A stretch of 64,000 bases of DNA from Prorocentrum cordatum (taxonomy: Eukaryota > Sar > Dinophyceae > Prorocentrales > Prorocentraceae). The stretch covers positions 62,001 to 126,000 of the forward strand of contig CAUYUJ010014206.1 of the NCBI GenBank assembly GCA_963575745.1. The letters run 5' to 3'. A program made the translations under genes and the position numbers. The notes under the pieces are model-generated. The model worked only from the letters and a program-made list of their open reading frames with translations, was not told the origin of the DNA and ran no database searches. Positions 53,826 through 63,894 of this stretch are shown piece after piece (the first letter of the stretch is position 1; the number at the start of each line of letters is the position of its first letter).

Positions 53826-54622
53826 GCTATCTGGACTTGCTTTCTTCGCTGCCCTGGCCTCTTGGAGCACGAGTAGCAGGGGTCCCAGTGGCGTGACCGA
53901 AGCGCGCAGCAAGCGCCTTTTGAAAAGGTTCTCACAGGCGTGCTTGGGGGATAAGACCTTCGAAGCTCCAATGCAGGATTTTGCTGGCCGAGGCAGCGGG
54001 GTGATCTTGATGAAGTTTACTGGGCCCATGGTGTCCGTGCTGGGCGCCACGGGGAAGCTCACCAGGAAAAGCCCGCATATCGCTGCGTACTTGGAGGAGG
54101 CGCACCACGTGGCGGACGCGTTGACACACTGCTTCGAATTATGCGGCACGGGCACTCGCAAGAGAGTCTCGGCAAGGCAGGCGGCCCAGATGACGCGGAA
54201 CGCCATCTTGGGGGTACTGGGGGACCTTGTCGAGGCGCAGGCATGGCCAGGTGGGGGCCCACTGCGATTGCCGGAATTGCTCGGACCCCAAGGCGGCAGG
54301 CGCCCCGCTTCCGTGCAGAAGGCTGCTGCGCTGGTCAGCGGGGCTCGGAAGAGGAAGTTTACAGCGGGGGCGTTGTCGACAGGCCTGTCCGACACCAATG
54401 CCGCGGCCGCCCATCGCCGGGGGGGGGGGGGCACTCGACGGCCAACCAGCTGCTGTACCACGCCACTTGTCTGGAGCAGTTCCGCGATGACAGGCGCGTC
54501 GGCGTTTCCATGGATGGCGTCGCCGTCGGGGGCATGAGCGTTAACCTGTACGCGTACTGGTCGCACAGACTTGGCAAGGCTTGTTGGCTGCCAGTACAGG
54601 ACTCGGCGCGCCCTGGAAATTA
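53826..54622 (+). CDS. 5' part of a multicopy gene of unknown function (frameshift at G13)
   Basis: Frame 1 reads SKRLLKRFSQACLGDKTF, then GVILMKFTGPMVSVLGATG, EEAHHVADALTHCFELCG and AAQMTRNAILGVLGDLVEAQ. At a run of 13 G (54,419-54,431) sense moves to frame 0: HSTANQLLYHATCLEQFRDD, then RRVGVSMDGVAVGGMSVNLY and SHRLGKACWLPVQD. The start is unclear because repeat D ends just before it. The block V(S/A)MDG..VGG...... ..LGKA.W.P.Q resembles, from memory, a large dinoflagellate protein family without assigned function; in that family it is followed by segments like those at 61,755-63,894. The run-length shift is either a sequencing indel or a mutation. No signal peptide or membrane segment. Confidence 0.55.
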
Positions 54623-54654
54623 ATACCTCCGTTCCGCGTCGCTATGCGGCGGGC

Positions 54655-54666
54655 CGTGTGCGTGTT

Positions 54667-54698
<32 letters not shown>

Positions 54699-54946
54699 CG
54701 TGTGTGTGTGCGCGCGTGCGTGCGTGTGTCGCCGGCCGTCAGGTGTTTTTCGCAACGCCACGTCAAATGACGCTGGCAATTGATGCGCTCGCACCCGCAT
54801 TCCGACGACGCTGCGCGATCGCATGTCCGCTGAGAAAAGTGTGCGTGTGTGTGTGCGCGTGTGTGTGTGTGTGCGTGTGTGTGTGTGTACGGCGCGCTCC
54901 CTGAGGAAAACGTGTGTGTGTGTGCGTGTGTGTGTGTGTGTGCGTG

Positions 54947-55008
<62 letters not shown>

Positions 55009-55018
55009 CGCGCGTGTT
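54655..55018. repeat. (GT)n / GTGTGTGC microsatellites
   Basis: Two long GT tracts (54,660-54,727; 54,839-55,012) separated by unique DNA; both have CG interruptions. Confidence 0.97.
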
Positions 55019-55526
55019 TGCGTATGTTTTGGGTTTGCGATGTGTTCGGTCGATCTGCGATTATTTTCGCAATGGTTATCTCGCGACGCCCGGCTCAGTC
55101 TGCATTGGGATTCGGGGAAGCTGTATATATCTGGCGGCACCTTCGATGGAGGGGGGGATGAGAAATTCTTGACGCTTTGCGCATCCCCGCCAGCCCATCC
55201 AGGAACGACGCCCAGGCGCGTTGAGGTGATCAGGAAGTGCGGGAGCAAAGAAGGGGATCTCCGAACCGTGCGAAGGAGGGGGAGGAGAAGGAAGCTGGAT
55301 GGATGGATGAGGGAGTGGGGAGAGGGATGATGCATAGGATGATGAGGAAGAGAAGGAGGAGTAGGAGGAGAATGATGAGGACGAGAAGGAGCCCCAAAAG
55401 GGCTCCCCAGAGGGCCCCAAGAGGGCTCCAAGAGGGCTCCCAAGAGGGCCCCAAGAGGGCCCCCGTTGGGCCCCTCCGAAACCTTCCCGAGGGTCCCAAG
55501 CGGGCCCCGAGACGGCTCCAAGAGGG

Positions 55527-55573
55527 CCCCAAAGCAAGATGCACGAAAGCCTTCCGTGTATCTTGCTTTGGGG
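55527..55573. repeat. 19-bp-stem hairpin
   Basis: CCCCAAAGCAAGATGCACG and CGTGTATCTTGCTTTGGGG pair at 18 of 19 positions around a 9-nt loop; sits between the CCAAGAGGG array and the palindromic array. Confidence 0.92.
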
Positions 55574-55579
55574 CTCCCG

Positions 55580-56170
55580 TTGTTACGAGAACGTGGACGT
55601 TCTCGTAAGATGGCGCGCCCGCTCTTGCGAGGGCGTGGACGTTCTCGCAGGATGGCGCGCCCGCTCTTGCGAGAACGGGACGTTCTCGTAAGATGGCGCG
55701 CCCGCTCTTGCGAGAACGTGGACGTTCTCGCAAGATGGCGCGCCCGCTCTTGCGAGAACGGGACGTTCTCGCAAGAAGGCGCGCCCGCTCTTGCCGCGCC
55801 CGCTCTTGCGAGAACGTGGACGTTCTCGCAAGATGGCGCGCCCGCTCTTGCGATAACGGGACGTTCTCGTAAGATGGCGCGCCCGCTCTTGCGAGAACGT
55901 GGGCGTTCTCGTAAGATGGCGCGCCCGCTCTTGCGAGAACGGGGCGTTCTCGTAAGATGGCGCGCCCGCTCGTGCGAGAACGTGGACGTTCTCGCAAGAT
56001 GGCGCGCCCGCTCTTGCGAGAACGGGACGTTCTCGTAAGATGGCGCGCCCGCTCTTGCGAGAACGTGGGCGTTCTCGCAAGATGGCGCGCCCGCTCTTGC
56101 GAGAACGGGACGTTCTCGTAAGATGGCGCGCCCGCTCTTGCGAGAACGTGGACGGACGTTCTCGCAAGAT
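55580..56170. repeat. 42-bp palindromic minisatellite, array 2
   Basis: About 14 units of the same 41-43 bp sequence as array 1, 2.2 kb away, here inside element A3. Unit variants alternate GGGAC and GTGGAC between the two dyad arms. Confidence 0.95.
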
Positions 56171-56334
56171 GGGAACGCCCCTCAGAACGCCCCGGGAAGC
56201 CCCGAGAGGGCCCCAAGAGGGGGTGCCCTCCTGGGGCCCTCTTTGGAGCTTTCCTGGAGCCCTCGCGGGGCCCTCTTGGAGCCCCCTGGGGGCTCCCAAA
56301 ATAATCCCCAGGGGCATCCGGGGGTGGGTGGAGG

Positions 56335-56510
56335 GCGGGGAGGGGGGGGGGGGGGGGGGGGGGGAGGGTGGGCGGTGGTGGAGGGGGAGGGGGAGGGGGA
56401 GGGGTGGAGGGGGGGTGGAGGGGGGGGTGGAGGGGGGGGGAGGGTGTGGCGGAGGGGGGTGGGGGGGGTGGAGGGAGGGGGGGGGGGGTTGGTGGAGGGG
56501 GGGGCCAGAC
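56335..56510. repeat. Extreme G-rich tract, G23 run
   Basis: A run of 23 G at 56,342-56,364 followed by GGAGGGGG units; high G-quadruplex potential. Length of the runs may be mis-sequenced. Confidence 0.9.
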
Positions 56511-56612
56511 CCCAGGGGAGAAGTCAGGGAGAGGGGTTGCGGGAGGGCAGGGAGAGGGGTTGCTGGAAGAGGAAACGCCCTAGACCACCTACGCCCAGAG
56601 GGCTGGTGGGAC

Positions 56613-57115
56613 TGCGCGATAATGGTATGACACTGAGGGGGGCGAGGAGGAGGGAGGCTGATTATGACGAGGGGGTGAGAGGTGACGAGGCGACGAGGTA
56701 GGGGGGGGGGGCGGAGCAGGAAAAAGAGCGGGAGGATGAGGGGGAGGTAGAGGAGAAAGGGGAGGAGGAATGAGAGGTGTGGGTGGAGGGGCGCGATCAG
56801 AAGGGTGAGCAACAATGGGCCGCGTTCCCGCGAAACTTTGCCAGGCCCCGGCGGGGGGTGGGACAGGTCTGCAGAGGATGGGGGGCGGGGTGGGAGGAGG
56901 AGAGTAAGGAGGAGTCCGAGAGGAGGGGAAGAAGGAGGGGGAGGGGAAACAGGGATGAGGAGGAGGAGGGGGGTGGAACGAGGCGGAGGAGAAACATGAG
57001 AAGGACGATGAGGACGAGGATCAGGGCGAGGAGGAAGAGGAAACGGATGATTGCTTTTTCCAACCATCCTGTGGTGTTGGGTCCTCGGGTTGGGGAGACA
57101 GCGCCCCGCGCCACT
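56613..57115. other. Purine-rich GGA/GAG spacer
   Basis: GAGGAGG-rich sequence without gene; nothing else seen. Confidence 0.6.
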
Positions 57116-57164
57116 CAATCCTCATCTCCCCTCCTCCCCCCTCATTCCCGCCCTCCCTCCTCCC

Positions 57165-57365
57165 ATCATCGTCATCATTTTCACCATCATGATCACCATC
57201 ACAATCACCCCGTTCGCCGTCGTCGCCGGCATTGCGCCATCATCGACATCGCGATCATCGCCGCCGTCACCACCACCATCGCCACCATCATCACCATGAT
57301 CAACACCATCATCGCCATCATCTTCATCAGCGTCGCTGCCAGCCACCATCACCATCATCGTCTTC
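57165..57365. repeat. CATCAT/CACCAT microsatellite
   Basis: Imperfect CAT/CAC/CGT triplets. Confidence 0.9.
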
Positions 57366-57499
57366 AGCTTCGGCACATCCCTGACGCGCTTCGTCTCCCC
57401 ATGGGGGTCTCCACCGAGAAGGCCCCAGTGGCTGCGCCCGCCTGCCTCTCCACCACCCATGTCGGCACACCCCTCACACGTTCCGTGGCCTCGTAGGTA

Positions 57500-59040
57500 G
57501 TAACCCCACCGAACGCACTAGAGCTGCGTGCGCATGCTTTCCTACCATCACTTTCGGCGTACCCATCACACGTTTCGTGGCTCCACCGGGGAGCTCCACC
57601 GAAGGCCCCAGTGGTTGCGTCCGCATGCCCCCCCCACCGCTGATTTCGGCACACACCTCACACGTTGCGTGGCCCCATCGGGAGCTCCACCGAAAGCCCC
57701 AGTGGTTGCGTCCGCATCCCTCTCACCACCCATGTCGGCACACCGCCCACACGCTTCGTGGCCCCTGTGGGGGGCCCCACCGAAGGTCCAGTGGCTGCGT
57801 CCGCATGCCTCCCCACCGCCCATTCCGGCACGCCTCGCAAACGCTTCGTTGCCCCATCGGGAGCTCCACCGATGGCCCCAATGGCTGCGCCCGCATGCCC
57901 CCCACCACCCATTTTCGCACACCCTTCGCACGTTTCGTGGCCCCATCGGGGGCCCCACCGAAGGCGCCAGTGGCTGCGCCCGCAGGCCCCCCCACCACCC
58001 ATGTCGGCACACCCCTCACACGCTTCGTGGCCCTTTTGGGTGTTCCACCGAAAGCCCCAGTGGCTGCGTCCGCATCCCCCCCCCCCACCACTCATTTCGG
58101 CAAAGCCCGCGCAAGTTTCGCGGCCACATAGGGGGCTCCACCGAAGGGCCCTGTGGCTGCGTCCAGATGCCCCCCCCCGCCATCCATTTCGGCACACCCC
58201 TCACGAAATTTCTTGGCCCAATATTGGGTATACAACGAAAACCCCAGCGGCTGCATCCGGATGCTCCCCACCAACAATTTCGGCGCACCCTTCACACGCT
58301 TCGTGGCCTCATAGGGAGCTCCACCGAGGGCCCCAGTGGCTGCGCCCGCATGCTTCCCCACCATTCAAGTCAGCACACCTCTCATGCGTTGCGCGGCCGC
58401 ATAGGGGGCCCCACCGAAGGCCCAAAGGCTGCGCCCGCATGCGCCCCCACCACCCATTTCGGCACACCACTTACACTGAGGCCCCGAAGGCTGCGTCCGC
58501 ATGCGCCCCCACCACCCATTTCGGTACACCACTCACCCGCTTCGTGGCCCCATGGGGAGCTCTACCAAAGGCCCCTGTGGCCGCGCCCGCACCTCACCAT
58601 TCATTTCAGGACCCCACCTACACAGTTCGGGGCCCCGGGAGCCCCACCGAAAGCCGTAGTGGCTGTCCTCTGCACCACCCATCCCCCCGCACACGTTTCG
58701 TTGCCTCATGGGAAATTCCACCGAAGGCCCCCGTGGCTGCACCCGCATGCTTCCCCACCACATGCTTCCCCAGCAAATATGTCGGCGCACCCCTCAAAGG
58801 CTGCGTGGCCCCATGTGGAGCCCCACCGATGGCCCCAGTGGCAGCGTCCGCATGCCCCCCCGCCATCAGAGTCGACAAAACCATCACAAGTTTCGTAGCC
58901 TCAGCCTCATATGGAACTCCACCGACGGCCCCAGTGGCAGCGTCCGCATGCTTCCCCACCACCCAATTCGGCAAACCCATCACAAGTTTCGTGGCCCCAC
59001 AGGGTGGCCCACCGAAGACGATACCCACAACCGCCACACC
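57500..59040. repeat. 90-bp tandem satellite, about 17 units
   Basis: Units with TTCGTGGCCCCATCGGG, AGCTCCACCGAAGGCCCCAG, TGGCTGCGTCCGCATGC and CCACCACCCATTTCGGCACA. The first units are spaced at exactly 90 or 91 bp (57,591; 57,681; 57,771; 57,861; 57,951; 58,041; 58,131). As 90 is a multiple of three, frames of over 450 codons stay open in two phases. No start, domain or codon bias marks one as real. Confidence 0.92.
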
Positions 59041-59224
59041 CACCACTGAATATGGTCGGTTCCTTCGCCACGTTCATTTGGTGTGGGGATGCGTTTGCGA
59101 CCGCGCGCCCCAATCACGATGACCTTCCCCCTTTTTCGCCGCGGGGTTTCTCGGAGGCCTCGTGTTGCCCTCGTTGCGCCCTGGGGGGCTCTTTCGGAAG
59201 CCCTTCGGGATCTTTTCAGGGCTT

Positions 59225-59720
59225 CCGAGGGCGACCCCACCCGGATTTGGGCTTGTTCTGGGGCACCCCGGCCAAGTGGAGGTCGACCCCACCCGGATTT
59301 GGAGTCTACGCAGCCCAACTGGAGGGCGACCCCACCCGGATTTCGTCCCCACCAGGATTCGGTCGAGGCCAGATTTTCGGTTTGCTTCGTGCTTTTTTGG
59401 GTCCGATTTTTTTCTGCAACCCCTCCCGGATTTGGAACCCCACCCGGGGGCGGTCGCGCTTTTCTGTTTGGAAAATAGCAGATGTCACAGGCCGGGGGCT
59501 GTTTTTCATCCCCCCCCACTCCCCACCCGGAATTGGTTCAGCAGAAATTTCCGGTGACCCGTCGGCTGAAATGAGACAGCGGCCACCCCGCCCGGACTTT
59601 GCGCCCGGCGGGCGGCCGCCCGGGCGGGCGGCCACCCCGCCCGGATTTGGCGCCGGGGGGCTGGTGTTGGGCGGCCTGCCCACCCGGATTTGGTTTCCTC
59701 CTTGGGGCCCCGCGGGGTTC
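59225..59720. repeat. CCCACCCGGATTTGG tandem repeat
   Basis: About 10 copies of CGACCCCACCCGGATTTGG-like units at irregular spacing (18-60 bp). Confidence 0.8.
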
Positions 59721-59754
59721 CTAGGGGTCGGCAGGATTCCTGTGGATATCTGCT

Positions 59755-60345
59755 GAACGGTGCAGGATTCCTCCGGATTTCTGCGGTCTCTTCCAGATTT
59801 CTTAAGCCTTTCCAGATTTCTTAAGCCTGGACCGCAGGACCCCTCAGGGTTCCACGGGGCCCCAAACGAATCCTCAGGACTTCCTGCTATGTTCTCATAT
59901 TCTCCCTATTCTCATCAGGACTCCTCGGGGTACCCCTGCATCCGATTGATATTGCATATCAACTTGATACGTGACGATTCCCCAGGATGCCTCAGGAGTC
60001 CGCGTGATTCGGGGTGCCTGGGGATCCCCCAGGATCCCTCGGGATTATATCCGCAGGACCCCACAGGGTTCGTTCGGATTGCGCAAGATCCTCGACAAGT
60101 CCCCCAAAATTCTTCAGGACCCCCTTCGGCTTTCCGAGGACAGAGGGCCCCGCAGGATCTCACAGGAAGGCCCCTTTCACAATCCCATAGGACCCATTCG
60201 TCCAGAGACCTCTCGTTTTCTGGGGCTTTGCGCGGAATTGCTCCGGGTGTCGCAGGATTCTTCAGGACTCCGCAGGGGCCTTTTTAAGGGGTTGAGAAAT
60301 GCTCACAGTTTACCTATTCTGTTTCGTTTTTCAGGGACCCCCGCT
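59755..60345. repeat. Degenerate CCTCAGGATTCC repeat
   Basis: Loose 12-19 bp repetition of CAGGA(T/C)(T/C)CC(T/G)C(A/G)GG, including TTTCCAGATTTCTTAAGCC twice at 59,791-59,828. No gene. Confidence 0.65.
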
Positions 60346-60780
60346 GTGTGACTCATGAGAATTCCTGGCGGTCTTTCGCGATGATGTAGGGTTCCCGGAG
60401 ACTCGGCGGCTTAAGCCTCCCAGGGGGTCGGAAACATGGCACGTAACTCAAAAGATTTCCCGCGCCATGTGGACAAACAGTGGTCCTGCCTCTTCGGGTG
60501 TGGGGGGCTCTTCCTGGCCCCCTCGTTGGAGGCTGGGGCATCTTCGGACCATATTGGGGCTCCCAGGCCGCATGTTCAGCAATCTGGGCGGCGTCGGCTT
60601 CGTTCACAGCGCCAGGGTTTCGCAGTTGCGAGGGTGAGGAGGGAGGGGGAACGTACCACTGCCGATCTCAGCGACCAGAAATTACTCGACGTGCAGATCC
60701 CAATATGTTCGTCTCATTTCTTGGCACTTCCACTGTGAGTGACTGAGTGTCCGAGGGCCTTAGGCTGCTACATCGCGGTG
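60346..60780. other. Unique spacer, nothing recognised
   Basis: No repeats; open frames (e.g. 60,436-60,738) have no recognisable product. Confidence 0.4.
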
Positions 60781-60785
60781 ATCAT

Positions 60786-61735
60786 GGGGCTCTGAGTGGA
60801 GAGGAGTCGGGGTTGCAAAACGAGCGACTCGCCCGGGACATCCTCGCAATCTGGCCTCGAAGGGGCCCGTGAGGTACCCCCTGGCGGCTCGTGCTTGGGG
60901 TGCCAAAGCAAGCGCCTCGCTGGAGACATCCTCGCAATCTGCTCTGAAAGCAGAAGAGTCGGGGGGGCGGAAAACAAGCGAACCACCTGAGACATCCCCA
61001 CAATGTGCTCGCGAACGGGCGAGTGCAATGCACCCTGGCGGCTCCCGCGTGGGGTGCTGAAACAACCGCCTCGCTGGAGACGTCCCCACAATCTGCTCTG
61101 AAAGCAGGCGGCGGAGGTCGGGGGGGGGGGGGCAAAACAAGCAAACCGCCTGATACATCCCAGCAACGAGTGCAATACCACCTGGCGGCTCCCTTTTGGG
61201 GAGCCGAAGCAAGCGCCTCGCTCGAGAGACATCCTCGCAATCTATCTGCTCTGAAAGCAGAGGAGTCGGGGTGTCAAAGCAAGCAAACCACCTGAGACAT
61301 CCTGACAATCTGGGCGCGACTGGGCGAGTGCAATATCTCTTTGCGGCTCCTGCATGGGGTGCTGAAATAAGCGCCTCGCTCGAGACATCCTCACAATCTG
61401 CTCTGAAAGCAGGGGAGTCGGGGGGCAAAACAAGCAAATCGCCTGAGACATCCCCGCAATCTGGGCGCGACCTGGCGAGTGCAATGCATCTCGGCGTCTC
61501 CCGCTTGGGGTGTTGGAGCGAGTGCCTCGCTCACGACATCTCACAATCTGATTTGAAATCAGAGGAGTCGGCGGGGCAAAGCAAGCAACCCGGTTGAGAC
61601 ATCCCCGCAATCTGATCGCGAACGGGCATCTGCTCTGAAAGCCGCGGAGGTCGAGGGGGCAACGCAAGCAAACCGCCTGATAAACCCCCAGAATCTGGGC
61701 GCGAACAGGCGAGTGCAATAGCCCCCGGCGGCTCC
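60786..61735. repeat. ~150-bp tandem satellite, about six units
   Basis: GCGCCTCGCT(G/C)GAGACATCC at about 60,919, 61,065, 61,213, 61,369 and a variant at 61,520, spacing 146-156 bp; each unit has CAATCTG(C/G)(T/G)C...AAAGCAG, ACAAGC(A/G)AA and GGCGGCTCC. Ends just before a coding segment. Confidence 0.9.
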
Positions 61736-61754
61736 CCATTAGTGTGAATGACCC

Positions 61755-62216
61755 GCAGTGTGAGTTGTCTGTCTGTGTGCGTGAGTCTGTGCATTGCCAG
61801 GAAAGCAAGCGGGCTGCCCATCGCGCGGCAGATCCAGGTGAGCCGTTCACGCACAAAGAGCTCATGCAATGGCTGGCCAAGGTGAGGGCGTTTTACCACA
61901 ATCGCGATTTCGAGGGTGACGTCGACGTCGACCCTGACCCTGGCGCCCTCCAGGATAAGAAGTCAGCCAGCAAGATTACCAAAGTCAGGTTCGGTGTCGA
62001 CAGGGTCGCCACACTGCAGTGGTTGACGTCCTTGGATAACGCTTTGCGGCATGGGGTTGGCTCGGGCTTGGATCGTTTTGCGCCCGCCGCACCTGCCCAG
62101 GATGTGCCGCCGGTGCTCACGTTATGCCTGGGCCAGGAGAGCAAGCAGTGGTCTGCTGCGCATTACTTGATGCACGGGCCCACCAAGTATCCAATTGCTT
62201 GCGGCAAATCCCTCGC
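61755..62216 (+). CDS. Exon-like segment 1 of the 3' part of the unknown multicopy gene
   Basis: Frame 1 reads ESKRAAHRAADPGEPFTHKE, then LMQWLAKVRAFYHNRDFEGD, KVRFGVDRVATLQWLTSLDN and VLTLCLGQESKQWSAAHYLM. Non-repetitive and coding-like from about 61,795. An AG at 61,801-61,802 before GAAAGC could be the acceptor. The coding sense fades after YPIACGK (~62,210), where CTTGGGG repeat sequence begins. The LTLC.GQ..KQW.A.HYL block recalls the second half of the same family as 53,826-54,622; the two segments are on the same strand with only repeats between them. Function unknown. Confidence 0.55.
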
Positions 62217-62615
62217 CCCGCCACTGAGCCGCTCCTCGGTTCTTGGGGCTTTCTGGGGCGCCCCCCTTGGGGCTTTCCCGAAGCAGATCATATGAGCCAT
62301 AATGACAACGTGTTTCGTGTTTGTCGTCATCGGTCTGTCTTGGGCAATTTCGCGGCTTTCGGCGGGCCCCCCGAGGCCATCCGAAACCGCGGAGGATGGG
62401 AACTTGGCTTCGGGGCCATGTTGAGGCCCAACACGTTTCAGGTTGCCTCAGTGGGCTGCTTGAGGCCAATAGGGGCGCCAGGTAACAAATCAGGGCGACC
62501 TCTAAGACACAGTCGCGACAAGGCGGCCGGGCAGCCGCTCAAAGTCCCAAGAAACCTCGCAATCCATGCCCATTCCAACACGCCCCAGATGCGCCGAAGG
62601 CACGCTGGCGGATAG
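62217..62615 (+). other. Probable intron with CTTGGGG repeats
   Basis: Between two coding-like segments; contains GCGCCCCCCTTGGGGC repeat sequence and stops in all frames. AG at 62,614-62,615 (GGCGGATAG) is a plausible acceptor. The donor could not be placed. Confidence 0.45.
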
Positions 62616-63300
62616 CGTCGTCGTCTTTCCCGACCCGCACCACCGGAGGCACAATGATATCACGCTGGCTTTGAAGGCCTCCGGCCTGCAGTCGGCTTTC
62701 GTGCGAAAAGTGGCCGAGTACAACTTAGCATACGGGCCGTGGCAGCAATCTGGCTGGTTTGAAGACATGCAGACGTCCGCCATGGAGGTCAGCGTGAACC
62801 TAACCGTGGATGATCCCCTGCCGCTGCACATGTGGCCCGGCGTTTGCAAGGACCATGGGTGGACCGATCCAAGCCAGACTGGAGTCGAAGCCCGTGAAAG
62901 TTGGTTGCAGGGTTTGCCTCAAGAGCCATGTTTCACAGCGAAAGGCGCCAAAGTGGCCACGGGGCGTTGGATGAGCTGGCAGACGGCGTTCCGCGAAAAA
63001 GACATGTACCACCACACCAGGCTGCTGGTCTTTGTCTACACGTGCATGGTCCGCGACTGGGTGCGCGCTTGGGCTGACTTCTTGGAGCGGCCAGCCCCGT
63101 CCCACAGCGGCCGCGGCCGGCGAAGCGGCGGCAAGGGTAGGGGTCGCGGCGCCGGCGATGGGCGCGGGAGCGCAGGCGCGGCGTCCAGCGCCGCGGGGGC
63201 ACCAGCACCCGCCAGCGAGCCGCCAGCCCGTGCGACCCCGACGCCGCTGAAGACAGACAAGAACACTTTTGTGACTATCACGAAGGAGATGGGGGACCCA
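62616..63300 (+). CDS. Exon-like segment 2 of the unknown multicopy gene
   Basis: Reads VVVFPDPHHRRHNDITLALK, then ASGLQSAFVRKVAEYNLAYG, PWQQSGWFEDMQTSAMEVSV and MYHHTRLLVFVYTCMVRDWV, followed by a Gly/Arg/Ala-rich linker (63,105-63,240). The HRRHNDI.LAL..SGL block with a downstream N..YGPW...W is, from memory, conserved in the same dinoflagellate family as the flanking segments. No catalytic motif recognised; the alternation of charged and aromatic blocks suggests a globular domain. Sense is lost after about 63,300, where GGGGCTTTTGGGG array sequence starts. Confidence 0.6.
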
Positions 63301-63600
63301 GATCTATCTTGTGGCCTTCGGCCCATCCCGTCACCGTGCTTTGGTTGTGGGTCGGAGGCCAGAGGCCTCTTGGGCTCGTCCTTTTGGGGGGTACTCTTTG
63401 GCTTCTCTTGGGGCTTTTGGGGCCATCGTGGGGGTCGGGAGGCGTTTGGGGCGACTCCGGGCCCTCTTCGGCCGCCTCAGGGTCGCTTTGTGACCCTCGT
63501 GGCCAGTTTTGGGACCGCCCTAGCTTCCGGGGGACTCCCGCGACACACCCCAGGAATTCCCGGCAGCTCCCGGGAAACCGGCGTGCGAACCCTTTCAACC
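63301..63600 (+). other. Probable second intron with TTGGGG repeats
   Basis: GGCCTCTTGGGC and CTTTTGGGGCCATC repeat sequence between two coding-like segments, as in the intron at 62,217-62,615. Confidence 0.45.
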
Positions 63601-63601
63601 C

Positions 63602-63894
63602 GATGACGTGTCAAAACTGCATGAGCATTGGGGCATTCAACTACGTGCTGACGGCGCTGTGGCGGATTATGCACTTGCAGGGTCATCGCCTTAATAACGA
63701 GCGGGGAAGCCTTGGCGCACGGCACGTGCGCCAAGACGTTGCATGGGCCAAAGGCGACTCTCCAGAGATATTCGGGCTGGGCCGAATGGTCGTGGCTGAG
63801 GGACTTGGACGGGGCAATTGAAGCCACGGAGGACCTCGCCCAGCTAGAGAAGTGCGGATTTTGGTGGCTTCGCCTGAGTTGCCGAAGATTTTAG
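63602..63894 (+). CDS. Exon-like segment 3 of the unknown multicopy gene
   Basis: Frame 1 from about 63,718 reads CAKTLHGPKATLQRYSGWAE, then WSWLRDLDGAIEATEDLAQL and EKCGFWWLRL, ending at TAG 63,892. A neighbouring frame from 63,604 (CQNCMSIGAFNYVLTALWRI) is also coding-like, so a frameshift lies near 63,700. It probably completes or nearly completes the gene; the tail beyond 63,894 has no clear sense. Confidence 0.45.

Larger units (their letters stand above)
55183..56612. mobile_element. TIR-like element A3
   Basis: Left end ATCCCCGCCAGCCC (55,183-55,196), then CATCCAGGAACGACGCCCAG as in A1. Right end GGGCTGGTGGGA (56,600-56,611), preceded by TAGACCACCTACGCCCAGAG as in A1. Inside: GGA-rich tract (55,265-55,390), CCCCAAGAGGG array (55,390-55,530), a 19-bp-stem hairpin, the second 42-bp palindromic array, and a poly(G) region. 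The array orientation is opposite to that in A1 and A2. Confidence 0.65.

Noticed and set aside
52539-54566. 675-codon minus-strand frame
   Set aside because: Runs through the palindromic array, repeat D and the antisense of the plus-strand coding segment; openness comes from stop-free repeats.
55583-57118. 511-codon minus-strand frame
   Set aside because: Made of the 42-bp array, poly(C) and CCT tracts; no domain and no codon structure.
57528-59122. Two overlapping plus-strand frames of 456 and 485 codons
   Set aside because: Both open because the satellite period is 90 bp; both cannot be real and neither has a start or conserved core.
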